From contig JABUSI010000259.1 in the NCBI GenBank assembly GCA_021442745.1, positions 1-6,322 of the forward strand: DNA of 6,322 bases, in the 5' to 3' direction. The notes beneath the pieces are model-generated. The model was given only the letters and a program-made list of their open reading frames with translations. It had not been told where the DNA came from and did no database searches. The DNA is from Erysipelotrichaceae bacterium (lineage in GTDB: Bacteria > Bacillota_I > Bacilli_A > Erysipelotrichales > Erysipelotrichaceae). Positions 1 to 5,638 of this stretch are shown piece by piece; position 1 is the first letter of the stretch; every line of letters begins with the position of its first letter. A program made the translations under genes and the position numbers.

Positions 1-2
1 TG

Positions 3-560
3 CTTCCGACGTATACCGTATTAACCCATGCCCACTGGGATCACAGTTACGGTTTATGGGCAACGGCAACAATTTCCCTGTGTGGAAAGAAAACATGGGA
101 TAAAATAAACGAAATGACGAAATGGGAATGGACGGAAGAAGCAATGAATCACCGCTTACAAACCGGTGAAGAAATTCCGTTCTGCCACGAAAACATTCTG
201 AAAGAATATGCCGGTCTGAATGAAATTCACGTGGTCACACCGGATATTTCCTTCGACAAAGAACTGACTCTTCATTTGGGAAACGTAACCGTACGGGCAA
301 TCGAAACCGAAAACCCGCACGAAGAAGACGGTGTGCTGATTGCGGTTGACGATCTTCTCATTCTCGGGGATTCCTCCAGTCCGGATTACTACCATCTGAA
401 TGAAAAGTATGACCGTACCCGTCTTGCCAGCTACCTTGCACAACTGAATACGTACAAAGGATATCGTCTGGTACATTCTCATATCGATGAAATCCTGCCG
501 CTAAAACAATACATACGGATGGTGGAAGAGAACGCATCAGAAACGGGGTATGTACAATGA
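3..560 (+). CDS. MBL-fold metallo-hydrolase, 5'-truncated by the window edge
   Basis: This is the C-terminal 185 residues of a metallo-beta-lactamase-fold hydrolase; the N-terminus lies outside the window. The frame is open from base 3, and the first visible residues carry the metal motif THAHWDH (ligands H9, H11, D13, H14 of the visible part). This shows that the internal ATG at 114 is not the real start. Later metal ligands are also recognisable: a His in NPHEEDGV (about 106), the bridging Asp in LILGDS (about 123) and a final His in VHSHID (about 158 or 160). These fit a two-zinc hydrolase with an intact active site, probably cytoplasmic, as no membrane segment is visible. The family covers thioesterases, lactonases, nucleases and glyoxalases, and nothing here selects among them. 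The TGA stop overlaps the ATG of pcp, so the two genes are probably co-translated. The fold call is confident; the substrate is unknown. Confidence 0.85.
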   Translation, partial: LPTYTVLTHAHWDHSYGLWATATISLCGKKTWDKINEMTKWEWTEEAMNHRLQTGEEIPFCHENILKEYAGLNEIHVVTPDISFDKELTLHLGNVTVRAIETENPHEEDGVLIAVDDLLILGDSSSPDYYHLNEKYDRTRLASYLAQLNTYKGYRLVHSHIDEILPLKQYIRMVEENASETGYVQ

Positions 561-1177
561 AGAAAATCGTCGTTACCGGATTTGAACCGTTCAACGGAAA
601 AAGCACTAATCCGTCCCAAAGGATTGTTGAAAAACTGATGGCGCCCAAGGATACCGTTTTAGTTAAAAAAATCCTTCCCGTCGCCTACAAACAGGCGGAG
701 GAAGAACTCATTCATCTTATAGAAAAAGAACAGCCGGATATATTGTTATCCATAGGACAAGCCGGAAACGTACCGCACATTTCCGTAGAACGTGTTGCCC
801 TCAATCTGGATTGTACCCGTACAAGCAACGGGGAAGGCCTTTTTGCGGATGCTGTCGGTTATCAGCCAATTGATGTTCCGGTTATTCCCGACGCAGAGAA
901 CGCCTTATACGCAACCTTACCGGTATGGGAGCTTGTAGCGGACATCCGCAAAAAGAACGTTCCCGCAGCCGTTTCCTATCATGCCGGAACGTTTATCTGC
1001 AACCACGTCATGTACATCGGCTGCCATCTGACAAAGAAGTACCCGCATATGATTTCCGGATTTATCCACGTTCCGTTTTTACCCGAACAGAACCCGGAAA
1101 AAGGATATACGATGCCGTTTGAAGACATGCTGACAGCCTTACAAACTGTAATCAACACACTGGCAGGTAACCTATGA
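557..1177 (+). CDS. pcp: Pyroglutamyl-peptidase I (pyrrolidone-carboxylate peptidase)
   Basis: This cytoplasmic cysteine peptidase of family C15 removes N-terminal pyroglutamate (5-oxoproline) from peptides. The 206 residues are close to the usual 200-220. The N-terminus KKIVVTGFEPFNG is the family hallmark. The catalytic triad can be placed: Glu78 in SVERVALNLD, the nucleophile Cys148 in AGTFICNHVMY, and His171 in SGFIHVPFLPEQ. All three are intact, so the enzyme should be active. The ATG overlaps the upstream stop as ATGA, and the stop overlaps the acetyltransferase start in the same way. It therefore sits in the middle of a translationally coupled cluster. A weak purine-rich stretch inside the upstream gene is the only separate ribosome-binding signal. 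Family knowledge suggests a role in peptide salvage. No 5-oxoprolinase gene accompanies it here to consume the released pyroglutamate. Confidence 0.96.
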   Translation: MKKIVVTGFEPFNGKSTNPSQRIVEKLMAPKDTVLVKKILPVAYKQAEEELIHLIEKEQPDILLSIGQAGNVPHISVERVALNLDCTRTSNGEGLFADAVGYQPIDVPVIPDAENALYATLPVWELVADIRKKNVPAAVSYHAGTFICNHVMYIGCHLTKKYPHMISGFIHVPFLPEQNPEKGYTMPFEDMLTALQTVINTLAGNL

Positions 1178-1656
1178 TTATCCGGAAAATCGAAAAAAAA
1201 GACGACGCCCAAGTCGCTTACATCATCCGCACCTGTCTTACCGAATACGGTGGAGATCACCGTACGGATACGGCCTGGGCCGACCCGTATCTGGATCATT
1301 TCTCGGAATATTATATTCATGAAAACATGGCCTACTGGGTTGCCGAAGACAACGGAACCGTTGTCGCCGGCGTCGGCATCGGGCCGTTATCCGCCGATTG
1401 CACCATCTGTGAACTGCAGAAAATGTATTGTCTGAAAGACTACCGGGGAACCGGTATTGCCCATGAACTGTTGAAAACCGCATTACACTTCGCGAAACAA
1501 TACTATTCCGGTTGTTATCTGGAAACGCTCGACAACATGACCCGTGCACAGAAATTCTACGAAAAACACGGCTTTGTACGCACTGATAAAACCTACGGCA
1601 ATACCGGCCATAACGGATGCAACGCCCATTATCTGATTGAATGGCAGAAATGTTAG
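1174..1656 (+). CDS. GNAT family N-acetyltransferase
   Basis: This 160-residue single-domain GNAT enzyme would transfer an acetyl group from acetyl-CoA to an amine on a small molecule or protein. Motif A, which binds the pyrophosphate of CoA, is visible as CELQKMYCLKDYRGTGIA (residues 79-96), with R91-G92-x-G94-x-A96 matching the Q/RxxGxG/A pattern. Helix 4 and the C-terminal strand follow in CYLETLDNMTRAQKFYEKHGF (114-134), with Tyr129 in the position of the usual general acid. The tail TGHNGCNAHYLI resembles that of small Gram-positive acetyltransferases of unknown substrate. The start overlaps the pcp stop by ATGA, making it the last gene of the coupled trio. The family call is firm. The substrate cannot be inferred, although an amino acid or peptide amine would fit the neighbouring peptidase. 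Confidence 0.92.
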   Translation: MIIRKIEKKDDAQVAYIIRTCLTEYGGDHRTDTAWADPYLDHFSEYYIHENMAYWVAEDNGTVVAGVGIGPLSADCTICELQKMYCLKDYRGTGIAHELLKTALHFAKQYYSGCYLETLDNMTRAQKFYEKHGFVRTDKTYGNTGHNGCNAHYLIEWQKC

Positions 1657-1659
1657 GTT

Positions 1660-1678
1660 CCGTTGCTTGCGGCAACGG
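1660..1678 (+). other. Small hairpin after the pcp operon
   Basis: CCGTTGC and GCAACGG form a perfect 7-bp stem around a 5-base loop, three bases after the acetyltransferase stop. Only CAGTTTATCC follows, without a real U tract, so it is at best a weak terminator. It could equally stabilise the 3' end of the message or be an attenuator before the next gene. No convincing promoter is visible between it and the regulator gene, so some read-through is likely. Confidence 0.4.
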
Positions 1679-1719
1679 CAGTTTATCCTGTAAGTTGTCG
1701 GTGAAAGGAGAAGTTCTCT

Positions 1720-2229
1720 ATGCTGAATGAAAACATCAGGGCACTCAGAAAATCCAAGGGACTATCCCAGGAAGAATTCGCATCCAAACTAAACGTTGTC
1801 CGTCAGACCGTATCCAAATGGGAAAACGGGTTATCCGTACCGGACAGTGAAACACTGATCCGGATTGCCGGAGAATTGCAGACGCCTGTCAGTACGTTAC
1901 TGGGAGAAACCGTCATAACCGAAACGCCGGACAATCTGCAGGTTCTTTCCGGAAAACTGGAAGTGCTGAACGAACAACTCGCAAAACAGCAGGCAGAAAA
2001 ACGAAGAATTCTGCATTACTTATGTATATTTTTCACTCTGGTTGTTGTGATAATCTTCATCCTTCTGGTGCAATCCGAAAGTCCCTACCAAAACTGGGAT
2101 TACAACGATCCGGAACACGCCGTATTCGGCGTCATCTGGCATATATTTGAATGGGTATTTGTCCGTATTGCCCCGTTGGCGTTAGCCGGAGGCATCGTTG
2201 GTATCATTCTTACGCGGAAGAAAAACTAA
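1720..2229 (+). CDS. XRE-family helix-turn-helix regulator with C-terminal membrane segments
   Basis: This 169-residue protein begins with a Cro/CI-type DNA-binding domain (about residues 4-62). Its typical core is LSQEEFASKLNVVRQTVSKW, followed by ENGLSVPDSETL. A charged, probably coiled-coil linker follows (about 72-96). There is a hydrophobic segment at about 98-118 (rich in F, V and I) and a second at about 146-165 (rich in A, L, G and I), ending in the positive tail RKKN. It is therefore predicted to be a membrane-anchored transcription regulator, a layout common in Bacillota whose signals are mostly unknown. The start is well supported: AAAGGAG at 1704-1710 lies nine bases before the ATG. 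It follows the pcp cluster by 63 bases and may be read from it. The target is unknown. Dyad sequences just downstream (2230-2406) are possible but unproven binding sites. Confidence 0.92.
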   Translation: MLNENIRALRKSKGLSQEEFASKLNVVRQTVSKWENGLSVPDSETLIRIAGELQTPVSTLLGETVITETPDNLQVLSGKLEVLNEQLAKQQAEKRRILHYLCIFFTLVVVIIFILLVQSESPYQNWDYNDPEHAVFGVIWHIFEWVFVRIAPLALAGGIVGIILTRKKN

Positions 2230-2249
2230 ACATTTTCTGCAGAAAATGT
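2230..2249. repeat. Perfect 20-bp palindrome directly after the regulator stop codon
   Basis: ACATTTTCTGCAGAAAATGT reads identically on both strands and begins at the base after the TAA. As RNA it could fold into an 8-bp stem with a UGCA loop. No U run follows, so it is not a good terminator. Symmetry of this length is also typical of a binding site for a dimeric regulator. Function is unproven. Confidence 0.6.
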
Positions 2250-2283
2250 GAGTAAAGTTCCTTAATTCATGGAGTAAACGAAC

Positions 2284-2308
2284 AAAAGTGCAGAATTCTA
2301 CACTTTTT
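2284..2308 (+). terminator. Possible weak terminator or operator-like near-palindrome
   Basis: AAAAGTG (2284-2290) pairs with CACTTTT (2301-2307). The inner AGAATTCT is itself palindromic, so 24 bases are symmetrical except for one C/A pair. The right arm ends in five T's, as a low-GC terminator for the regulator gene could. The stem is A/U-rich and weak, so a protein-binding site is an alternative reading. Confidence 0.35.
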
Positions 2309-2372
2309 GTGATCAGAAATGCACCTGAGCAATCGTATATGCACTTCTTTATTCCTGTTCCGATGACTCAAA

Positions 2373-2406
2373 AATACGAAAATTCATCGATTTTATGATA
2401 CGTATT
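2373..2406. repeat. Imperfect inverted repeat overlapping the degV promoter
   Basis: AATACG at 2373-2378 is mirrored by CGTATT at 2401-2406. Inside it, AAAAT (2379-2383) is mirrored by ATTTT (2390-2394), although the arms are offset by six bases on the right. It overlaps the candidate -35 region of degV, a position where a bound repressor would block transcription. The asymmetry keeps confidence low. Confidence 0.3.
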
Positions 2407-2425
2407 AAGAAATACCCGATATAAT
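2395..2425 (+). promoter_or_regulatory. Candidate sigma-A promoter for degV
   Basis: A perfect -10 box, TATAAT, lies at 2420-2425. The best -35 match is ATGATA at 2395-2400 (four of six bases), with a rather long 19-base spacer; no TGn extension is present. The AT-rich run TAAATATATA follows. The -10 lies 40 bases before the degV ATG, leaving a short leader that ends in a strong ribosome binding site. Confidence 0.5.
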
Positions 2426-2465
2426 AAATATATACATTCATGAAACAGATCATTGGGGGTACTCT

Positions 2466-3329
2466 ATGTCATTTGTGGTATTTGCGGACGGAACGGCCAA
2501 TCTTCCGAAAAGTTTATTGGGAAACATCAGACTTCTTCCTTGCAGTTATCTGATGGAAGAGGAAAAACATATTTACGAAGGTGACGTCGACAGTTTTGAC
2601 GGGCACGCGTATTATCAGCAGTTAAAAGAAGGAAAGACGGTAAAGACCAGTTTGCTGAACACCTATCTGTTTGAAGAACATTTTAAACCGGTACTGGAAA
2701 GCGGAACGGATATCATTTACGTTTCCATGTCTTCCGGAATCAGCGGAACGTATCAGGCTGCCAAGATTGCGGCAGAAGAGCTGATGGAAGAATATCCGGA
2801 ACGTACGGTACGGATTATCGATTCCAGAGGATGCGGATTCGGAAACGGTTTATTAGCTATCCATGGTGATAAACTTGCTGGCGAAAACCTGAGCGCCAAG
2901 GAAGCAGCGGATATTCTGGACGAAAGAGTACCGCATACCTGTCAGTATTTCACCGTAGACGATCTGAATTTCCTGAAGCGTACCGGACGGGTCAAAGGGT
3001 CCACAGCTGCCATCGGTACGATGTTAAACATCAAACCGATTTTATACGGTACGGCAGAAGGCCAGATTGTCGACTGCGGAAAGGTCAGAGGACGTCAGAA
3101 ATCGATCAAAGCGATTGCCGAAAAGTATGCTGAAAAAGTAACGGATGCTAACGAGCAGCTGGTTTGTATCTCTCATGGAGACTGTATCGAAGATGCGCAG
3201 AAACTGGCCGATCTGGTCAATGAAATTGCCAGACCGAAAGAACTTGTCATTTGTCAGCACGAACCGTTCTCCGGCTCACACGTCGGCCCGGGTATGCTCG
3301 GCTTATTCTTCTACGGCAAGGAAAGATAA
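2466..3329 (+). CDS. DegV family fatty-acid-binding protein
   Basis: DegV proteins bind a long-chain fatty acid. FakB members present it to the kinase FakA, which makes acyl-phosphate for phospholipid synthesis. The 287 residues match the family length (about 280-290). Visible hallmarks are VKTSLLN (59-65), with Thr61/Ser62 at the carboxylate pocket; the loop SMSSGISGTYQ (87-97), with Ser93; LNFLKRTGRVKG (167-178); and GSHVGPGMLGL (270-280), whose His272 corresponds to the ligand-contacting His of FakB. The pocket appears intact, so fatty acid binding is expected. GGGGGT at 2455-2460 lies five bases before the ATG and supports this start. The gene has its own candidate promoter and a strong terminator, so it is probably transcribed alone. 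No FakA (Dak-like kinase) gene lies in the window. The family is certain; the specific lipid and the FakA partnership are inferred. Confidence 0.96.
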   Translation: MSFVVFADGTANLPKSLLGNIRLLPCSYLMEEEKHIYEGDVDSFDGHAYYQQLKEGKTVKTSLLNTYLFEEHFKPVLESGTDIIYVSMSSGISGTYQAAKIAAEELMEEYPERTVRIIDSRGCGFGNGLLAIHGDKLAGENLSAKEAADILDERVPHTCQYFTVDDLNFLKRTGRVKGSTAAIGTMLNIKPILYGTAEGQIVDCGKVRGRQKSIKAIAEKYAEKVTDANEQLVCISHGDCIEDAQKLADLVNEIARPKELVICQHEPFSGSHVGPGMLGLFFYGKER

Positions 3330-3332
3330 CAA

Positions 3333-3356
3333 AAAACCCGGAATAAACCGGGTTTT
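3333..3356. terminator. Bidirectional rho-independent terminator between convergent genes
   Basis: AAAACCCGG and CCGGGTTTT form a perfect 9-bp stem around an AATAAA loop, four bases after the degV stop. T runs are present on both strands: TTTTC on the plus strand and six T's on the minus strand. It can therefore end both degV and the leftward membrane-protein gene, whose stop lies 17 bases away. Confidence 0.92.
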
Positions 3357-3373
3357 CTTATTCTGACAGATTC

Positions 3374-4000
3374 TTATATAACTCTGTGAGTCAGTTCTGC
3401 CCAAACCAGGATGGCGCCCAGAAGCACAACCGGTGTGACAAGTGCAACAATCCGGTTTTTCTTTTCTTTCTGAATACAGAACGTCATGACAAAGATGGAA
3501 ACAATACACACCAGGCAACTCAACAAATGATTCGGGAAATGATGCAGCAACTGCCGGTAATAAAACAATGCCGACACTGCCTGAATGGTATTTCCCATTC
3601 CCATTACGATTGCCCCTGCCACATTCTGTTTCTTACAGTTATAGGCGATAAATCCTCCCGGAATCGTCAGCAATGTCATCGGAAACCAGAACCGTGAATA
3701 ATAATACCATGCCATATCCGCTGATAAGGTTCCGCCCGCAATCCGTACCAGATACACAAGTGGCTGGCTGATCAGAAAGAATACGAAACATTTCATCATG
3801 GCTTCCAGATTCTTTTCACAGTTTACCACAACGATAACCGCAAAAATAACCCACCATTCATAATATACACCGATGTCGTAAAACGACGTATTCCGTAAAA
3901 ACGGCACCTGCATTATCAAGCCCGTATAAACACCCGCAATCACAGCGAACAGAATAACCTTACCCCAGGTCATCCTGATATTACCGAATACCTTTTTCAT
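3374..4000 (-). CDS. Multi-pass membrane protein of unknown function
   Basis: I do not recognise a family. The 208-residue protein is strongly hydrophobic, with about seven predicted membrane segments near residues 15-31, 47-61, 69-89, 104-121, 127-147, 158-176 and 183-201. Short charged connections contain CEKN (61-64), CKKQN (122-126) and QKEKKNR (177-183). By the positive-inside tendency these basic loops should face the cytoplasm. No catalytic motif stands out; aromatic clusters EWW and WYYYSRFWF sit at membrane edges. The start is taken at ATG 4000. GGAGGA (4013-4008, minus strand) lies seven bases before it, while a TTG two codons upstream would be only one base from that site. The gene is a single unit: the glucosidase terminator lies upstream and the bidirectional terminator downstream. 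A transporter-like or sensor-like integral membrane protein is possible, but no function is supported. Confidence 0.85.
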   Translation of the reverse strand: MKKVFGNIRMTWGKVILFAVIAGVYTGLIMQVPFLRNTSFYDIGVYYEWWVIFAVIVVVNCEKNLEAMMKCFVFFLISQPLVYLVRIAGGTLSADMAWYYYSRFWFPMTLLTIPGGFIAYNCKKQNVAGAIVMGMGNTIQAVSALFYYRQLLHHFPNHLLSCLVCIVSIFVMTFCIQKEKKNRIVALVTPVVLLGAILVWAELTHRVI

Positions 4001-4007
4001 AAACAAA

Positions 4008-4013
4008 TCCTCC
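4008..4013 (-). promoter_or_regulatory. Ribosome binding site that decides the membrane-protein start
   Basis: GGAGGA read on the minus strand stands seven bases before ATG 4000. It is only one base from the in-frame TTG at 4006, which is too close for initiation. The ATG is therefore preferred. Confidence 0.8.
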
Positions 4014-4031
4014 GCAAAAACAATTACCTAC

Positions 4032-4060
4032 ATAATACACTATGTATTTCATAATTTCAT
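4032..4060 (-). promoter_or_regulatory. Candidate promoter of the membrane-protein gene
   Basis: On the minus strand, TATTAT (4037-4032, five of six bases) stands 17 bases after ATGAAA (4060-4055, four of six bases). The spacing is ideal and the -10 lies about 31 bases before the ATG. The surroundings are AT-rich, so a chance match is possible. Confidence 0.42.
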
Positions 4061-4068
4061 CTTATAAA

Positions 4069-4078
4069 TATCGCGATA
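4069..4078. promoter_or_regulatory. TATCGCGATA palindrome upstream of the candidate -35
   Basis: TATCGCGATA is a perfect 10-bp palindrome, and beyond one mismatched A/A pair the symmetry continues for two more pairs (AA/TT). Its GC core stands out in an AT-rich region. It ends eight bases before the candidate -35 box, roughly 50 bases before the expected transcription start, as an activator or repressor site might. Function is inferred only. Confidence 0.35.
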
Positions 4079-4099
4079 ATTTCATAGGGTGATATATTC

Positions 4100-4121
4100 T
4101 TTTCCAATCAATTTTCCAATC
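4100..4121. repeat. Tandem direct repeat TTTTCCAATC, period 12
   Basis: TTTTCCAATC occurs at 4100-4109 and again at 4112-4121, identical and separated by two bases. Read towards the membrane-protein gene it is GATTGGAAAA twice. Paired direct repeats with about one helical turn between them are typical of response-regulator sites. It lies upstream of the palindrome and candidate promoter, so a regulatory role is possible but unproven. Confidence 0.5.
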
Positions 4122-4137
4122 CTGAATTCCGATACGA

Positions 4138-4166
4138 AAAGCAGACAGGTTTTTCCCGTCTGCTTT
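4138..4166 (-). terminator. Rho-independent terminator of the PTS/glucosidase operon
   Basis: On the minus strand, AAAGCAGACGGG and CCTGTCTGCTTT form a 12-bp stem with one G-U pair around an AAAAA loop, followed by a further T. It starts six bases after the glucosidase stop. It separates that operon from the membrane-protein gene read in the same direction. Confidence 0.85.
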
Positions 4167-4172
4167 GTTTGT

Positions 4173-5612
4173 TTAGTCTAATTCCGTTCCGTTTGACGCA
4201 ATGACTTTCTTGTACCAATGGAAGGAATCTTTTTTATACCGTTTGTAGGAACCGTTACCCAGATCGTCAGCATCGACGTATACCAGTCCGTACCGTTTCT
4301 TCATTTCTCCGGTACCGGCACTGACAATATCGATTGCACACCAGCACGTATATCCGATCAGGTCCACTCCATCGTCAATCGCATCGGACATTGCCTTGAT
4401 GTGATTCCGCATGAATTCAATACGGTAATCGTCATGCACACAACCGTCTTCCAGTTTATCGTATGCACCCATTCCGTTTTCCACAATCATCAGTGGTTTT
4501 TCGTACCGGGAATAGAATTCATTCAATAACCACCGCAATCCCAGCGGGTCAATGCTCCATCCCCATTCCGTTGTCTTTAACAGCGGATTACGGATACCGA
4601 AATCGGTTCCCTGTAATTTCAGGGAAGCATCATCGGAAGAGCAGTCACTGCGATAATAACTGAAGCTGATGAAATCAACCGTACCTTTTGTCAGATCGTG
4701 TAGTTCTTCTTCGGTCATATCGATGTGAATGTCGTGTTCCTTCCAGTATCGGTTTGCCCAATACGGATATTTTCCTTTGCACATGGTATCCAGACAATAG
4801 TAGTCCCAGATTTCCATGTCTTTCTGTGCCGCAAATACATCGGTCGGCTTACTGGTCAGCGGATAATACGCAAACCCGCACATCATGCAGCCTACCTGCA
4901 TTTCCGGATCGATTTCGTGCGCAATACGAACCACTCTGGCACTGGCAACCAGTTCGTTGTGCAATGCCTGGAACCGCTTGTTCTTTTCTTCCGGCGTTGA
5001 GTTCGGATTGTCCATATTGACATATCCGCACTCCGGATAAATACCGCTGATCACGAATTCCCCGTAACTGACCGTCGCAAAATTCAATTCATTGAACGTC
5101 AGCCAGCGTTTCACCAGTCCCTTGTATTCGTTCATGATGACGGTTGCATACTTCACAAAGAAATCAATGACTTTCTTGTTCGCAAATCCGCCATAGTTTT
5201 CTGACAGATTCCACGGCATATCGTAATGTGTCATCGTAACCGTCGGTTCAATGTTGTATTGTCTGCACAAGGTAAAGAATCGTCTGTAGTAATCCAATCC
5301 CTGTTTGTTCGGCGTGTCATCATCACCGTTTGGAAAAATCCGGGACCAGTTGATGGACATCCGGTACGTCTTGAATCCCATTTCGGCATACAATTTAATG
5401 TCCTCTTCATAGAATTCATATTCCTTGCAACCGACATGATTCGGATAGAAGTATTGTTCTTCCAGTTGTTTTGTGATCAGTCGCGGATGACTCTTATCTC
5501 CGTTTGTGACATGGTCCATGATGGAAGCTTTTTTACCGTCTTTGTCCCATGCACCTTCACATTGTGTTGCGGCAACTGCGCCGCCCCATAAAAATCCTTT
5601 TGGAAAACTCAT
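4173..5612 (-). CDS. bglA: 6-phospho-beta-glucosidase, glycoside hydrolase family 1
   Basis: This cytoplasmic enzyme hydrolyses beta-glucosides that the PTS has phosphorylated at C6 (for example from cellobiose, arbutin or salicin), releasing glucose 6-phosphate and the aglycone or sugar. The 479 residues match the BglA/AscB group (about 470-480). The N-terminal GH1 signature is FPKGFLWGGAVAATQCEGAW. The acid/base Glu175 lies in LTFNELN and the nucleophile Glu378 in MIVENGMGAYD. The phosphate-binding loop SAGTGEMKKRYG is present (Ser431, Lys439, Tyr441), which separates phospho-glucosidases from plain beta-glucosidases. The C-terminus, SFHWYKKVIASNG, is typical of the AscB/BglA clade. AAAGGAG stands about six bases before the ATG. 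The gene follows the PTS permease by 26 bases and ends before a terminator, so it is the last gene of that operon. The symbol follows family usage; natural substrate preference is not determined. Confidence 0.96.
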   Translation of the reverse strand: MSFPKGFLWGGAVAATQCEGAWDKDGKKASIMDHVTNGDKSHPRLITKQLEEQYFYPNHVGCKEYEFYEEDIKLYAEMGFKTYRMSINWSRIFPNGDDDTPNKQGLDYYRRFFTLCRQYNIEPTVTMTHYDMPWNLSENYGGFANKKVIDFFVKYATVIMNEYKGLVKRWLTFNELNFATVSYGEFVISGIYPECGYVNMDNPNSTPEEKNKRFQALHNELVASARVVRIAHEIDPEMQVGCMMCGFAYYPLTSKPTDVFAAQKDMEIWDYYCLDTMCKGKYPYWANRYWKEHDIHIDMTEEELHDLTKGTVDFISFSYYRSDCSSDDASLKLQGTDFGIRNPLLKTTEWGWSIDPLGLRWLLNEFYSRYEKPLMIVENGMGAYDKLEDGCVHDDYRIEFMRNHIKAMSDAIDDGVDLIGYTCWCAIDIVSAGTGEMKKRYGLVYVDADDLGNGSYKRYKKDSFHWYKKVIASNGTELD

Positions 5613-5638
5613 ACTGTCTCCTTTCTGACGTATATTTC

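Larger units (their letters stand above)
2230..2465 (+). other. Noncoding interval between the regulator and degV
   Basis: This stretch contains no credible gene. The longest short frames (for example 15 codons from 2319) lack ribosome binding sites. It is more AT-rich than its surroundings and holds a perfect 20-base palindrome, a near-palindrome with a T run, an imperfect dyad and a good -10 box, each listed separately. ATGCAC also occurs twice exactly 20 bases apart (2319 and 2339). It probably carries the 3' end of the regulator message and the control region of degV. I recognise no known riboswitch or T-box. Confidence 0.6.

Noticed and set aside
114..560. Separate 148-residue protein starting at ATG 114
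   Set aside because: The frame is open further upstream and includes the HAHWDH metal motif, so this ATG is internal to a truncated larger gene.
979..1320. 113-codon minus-strand frame across the pcp/acetyltransferase junction
   Set aside because: It lies antisense to two confident genes and has no family signature.
1238..1675. 145-codon frame on the minus strand opposite the acetyltransferase
   Set aside because: Arg/Cys-rich shadow of the GNAT gene with no domain signal; the plus-strand gene has clear motifs and coupling.
1657..1719. Promoter for the XRE regulator
   Set aside because: Only poor matches such as TTGCTT and TATCCT were found; not enough to call.
2319..2366. 15-codon mini-ORF upstream of degV
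   Set aside because: No ribosome binding site and no leader-peptide character such as a run of one amino acid; probably chance.
4004..4006. TTG as start of the membrane protein
   Set aside because: It is one base from the GGAGGA site; ATG at 4000 has a seven-base spacing and is preferred.
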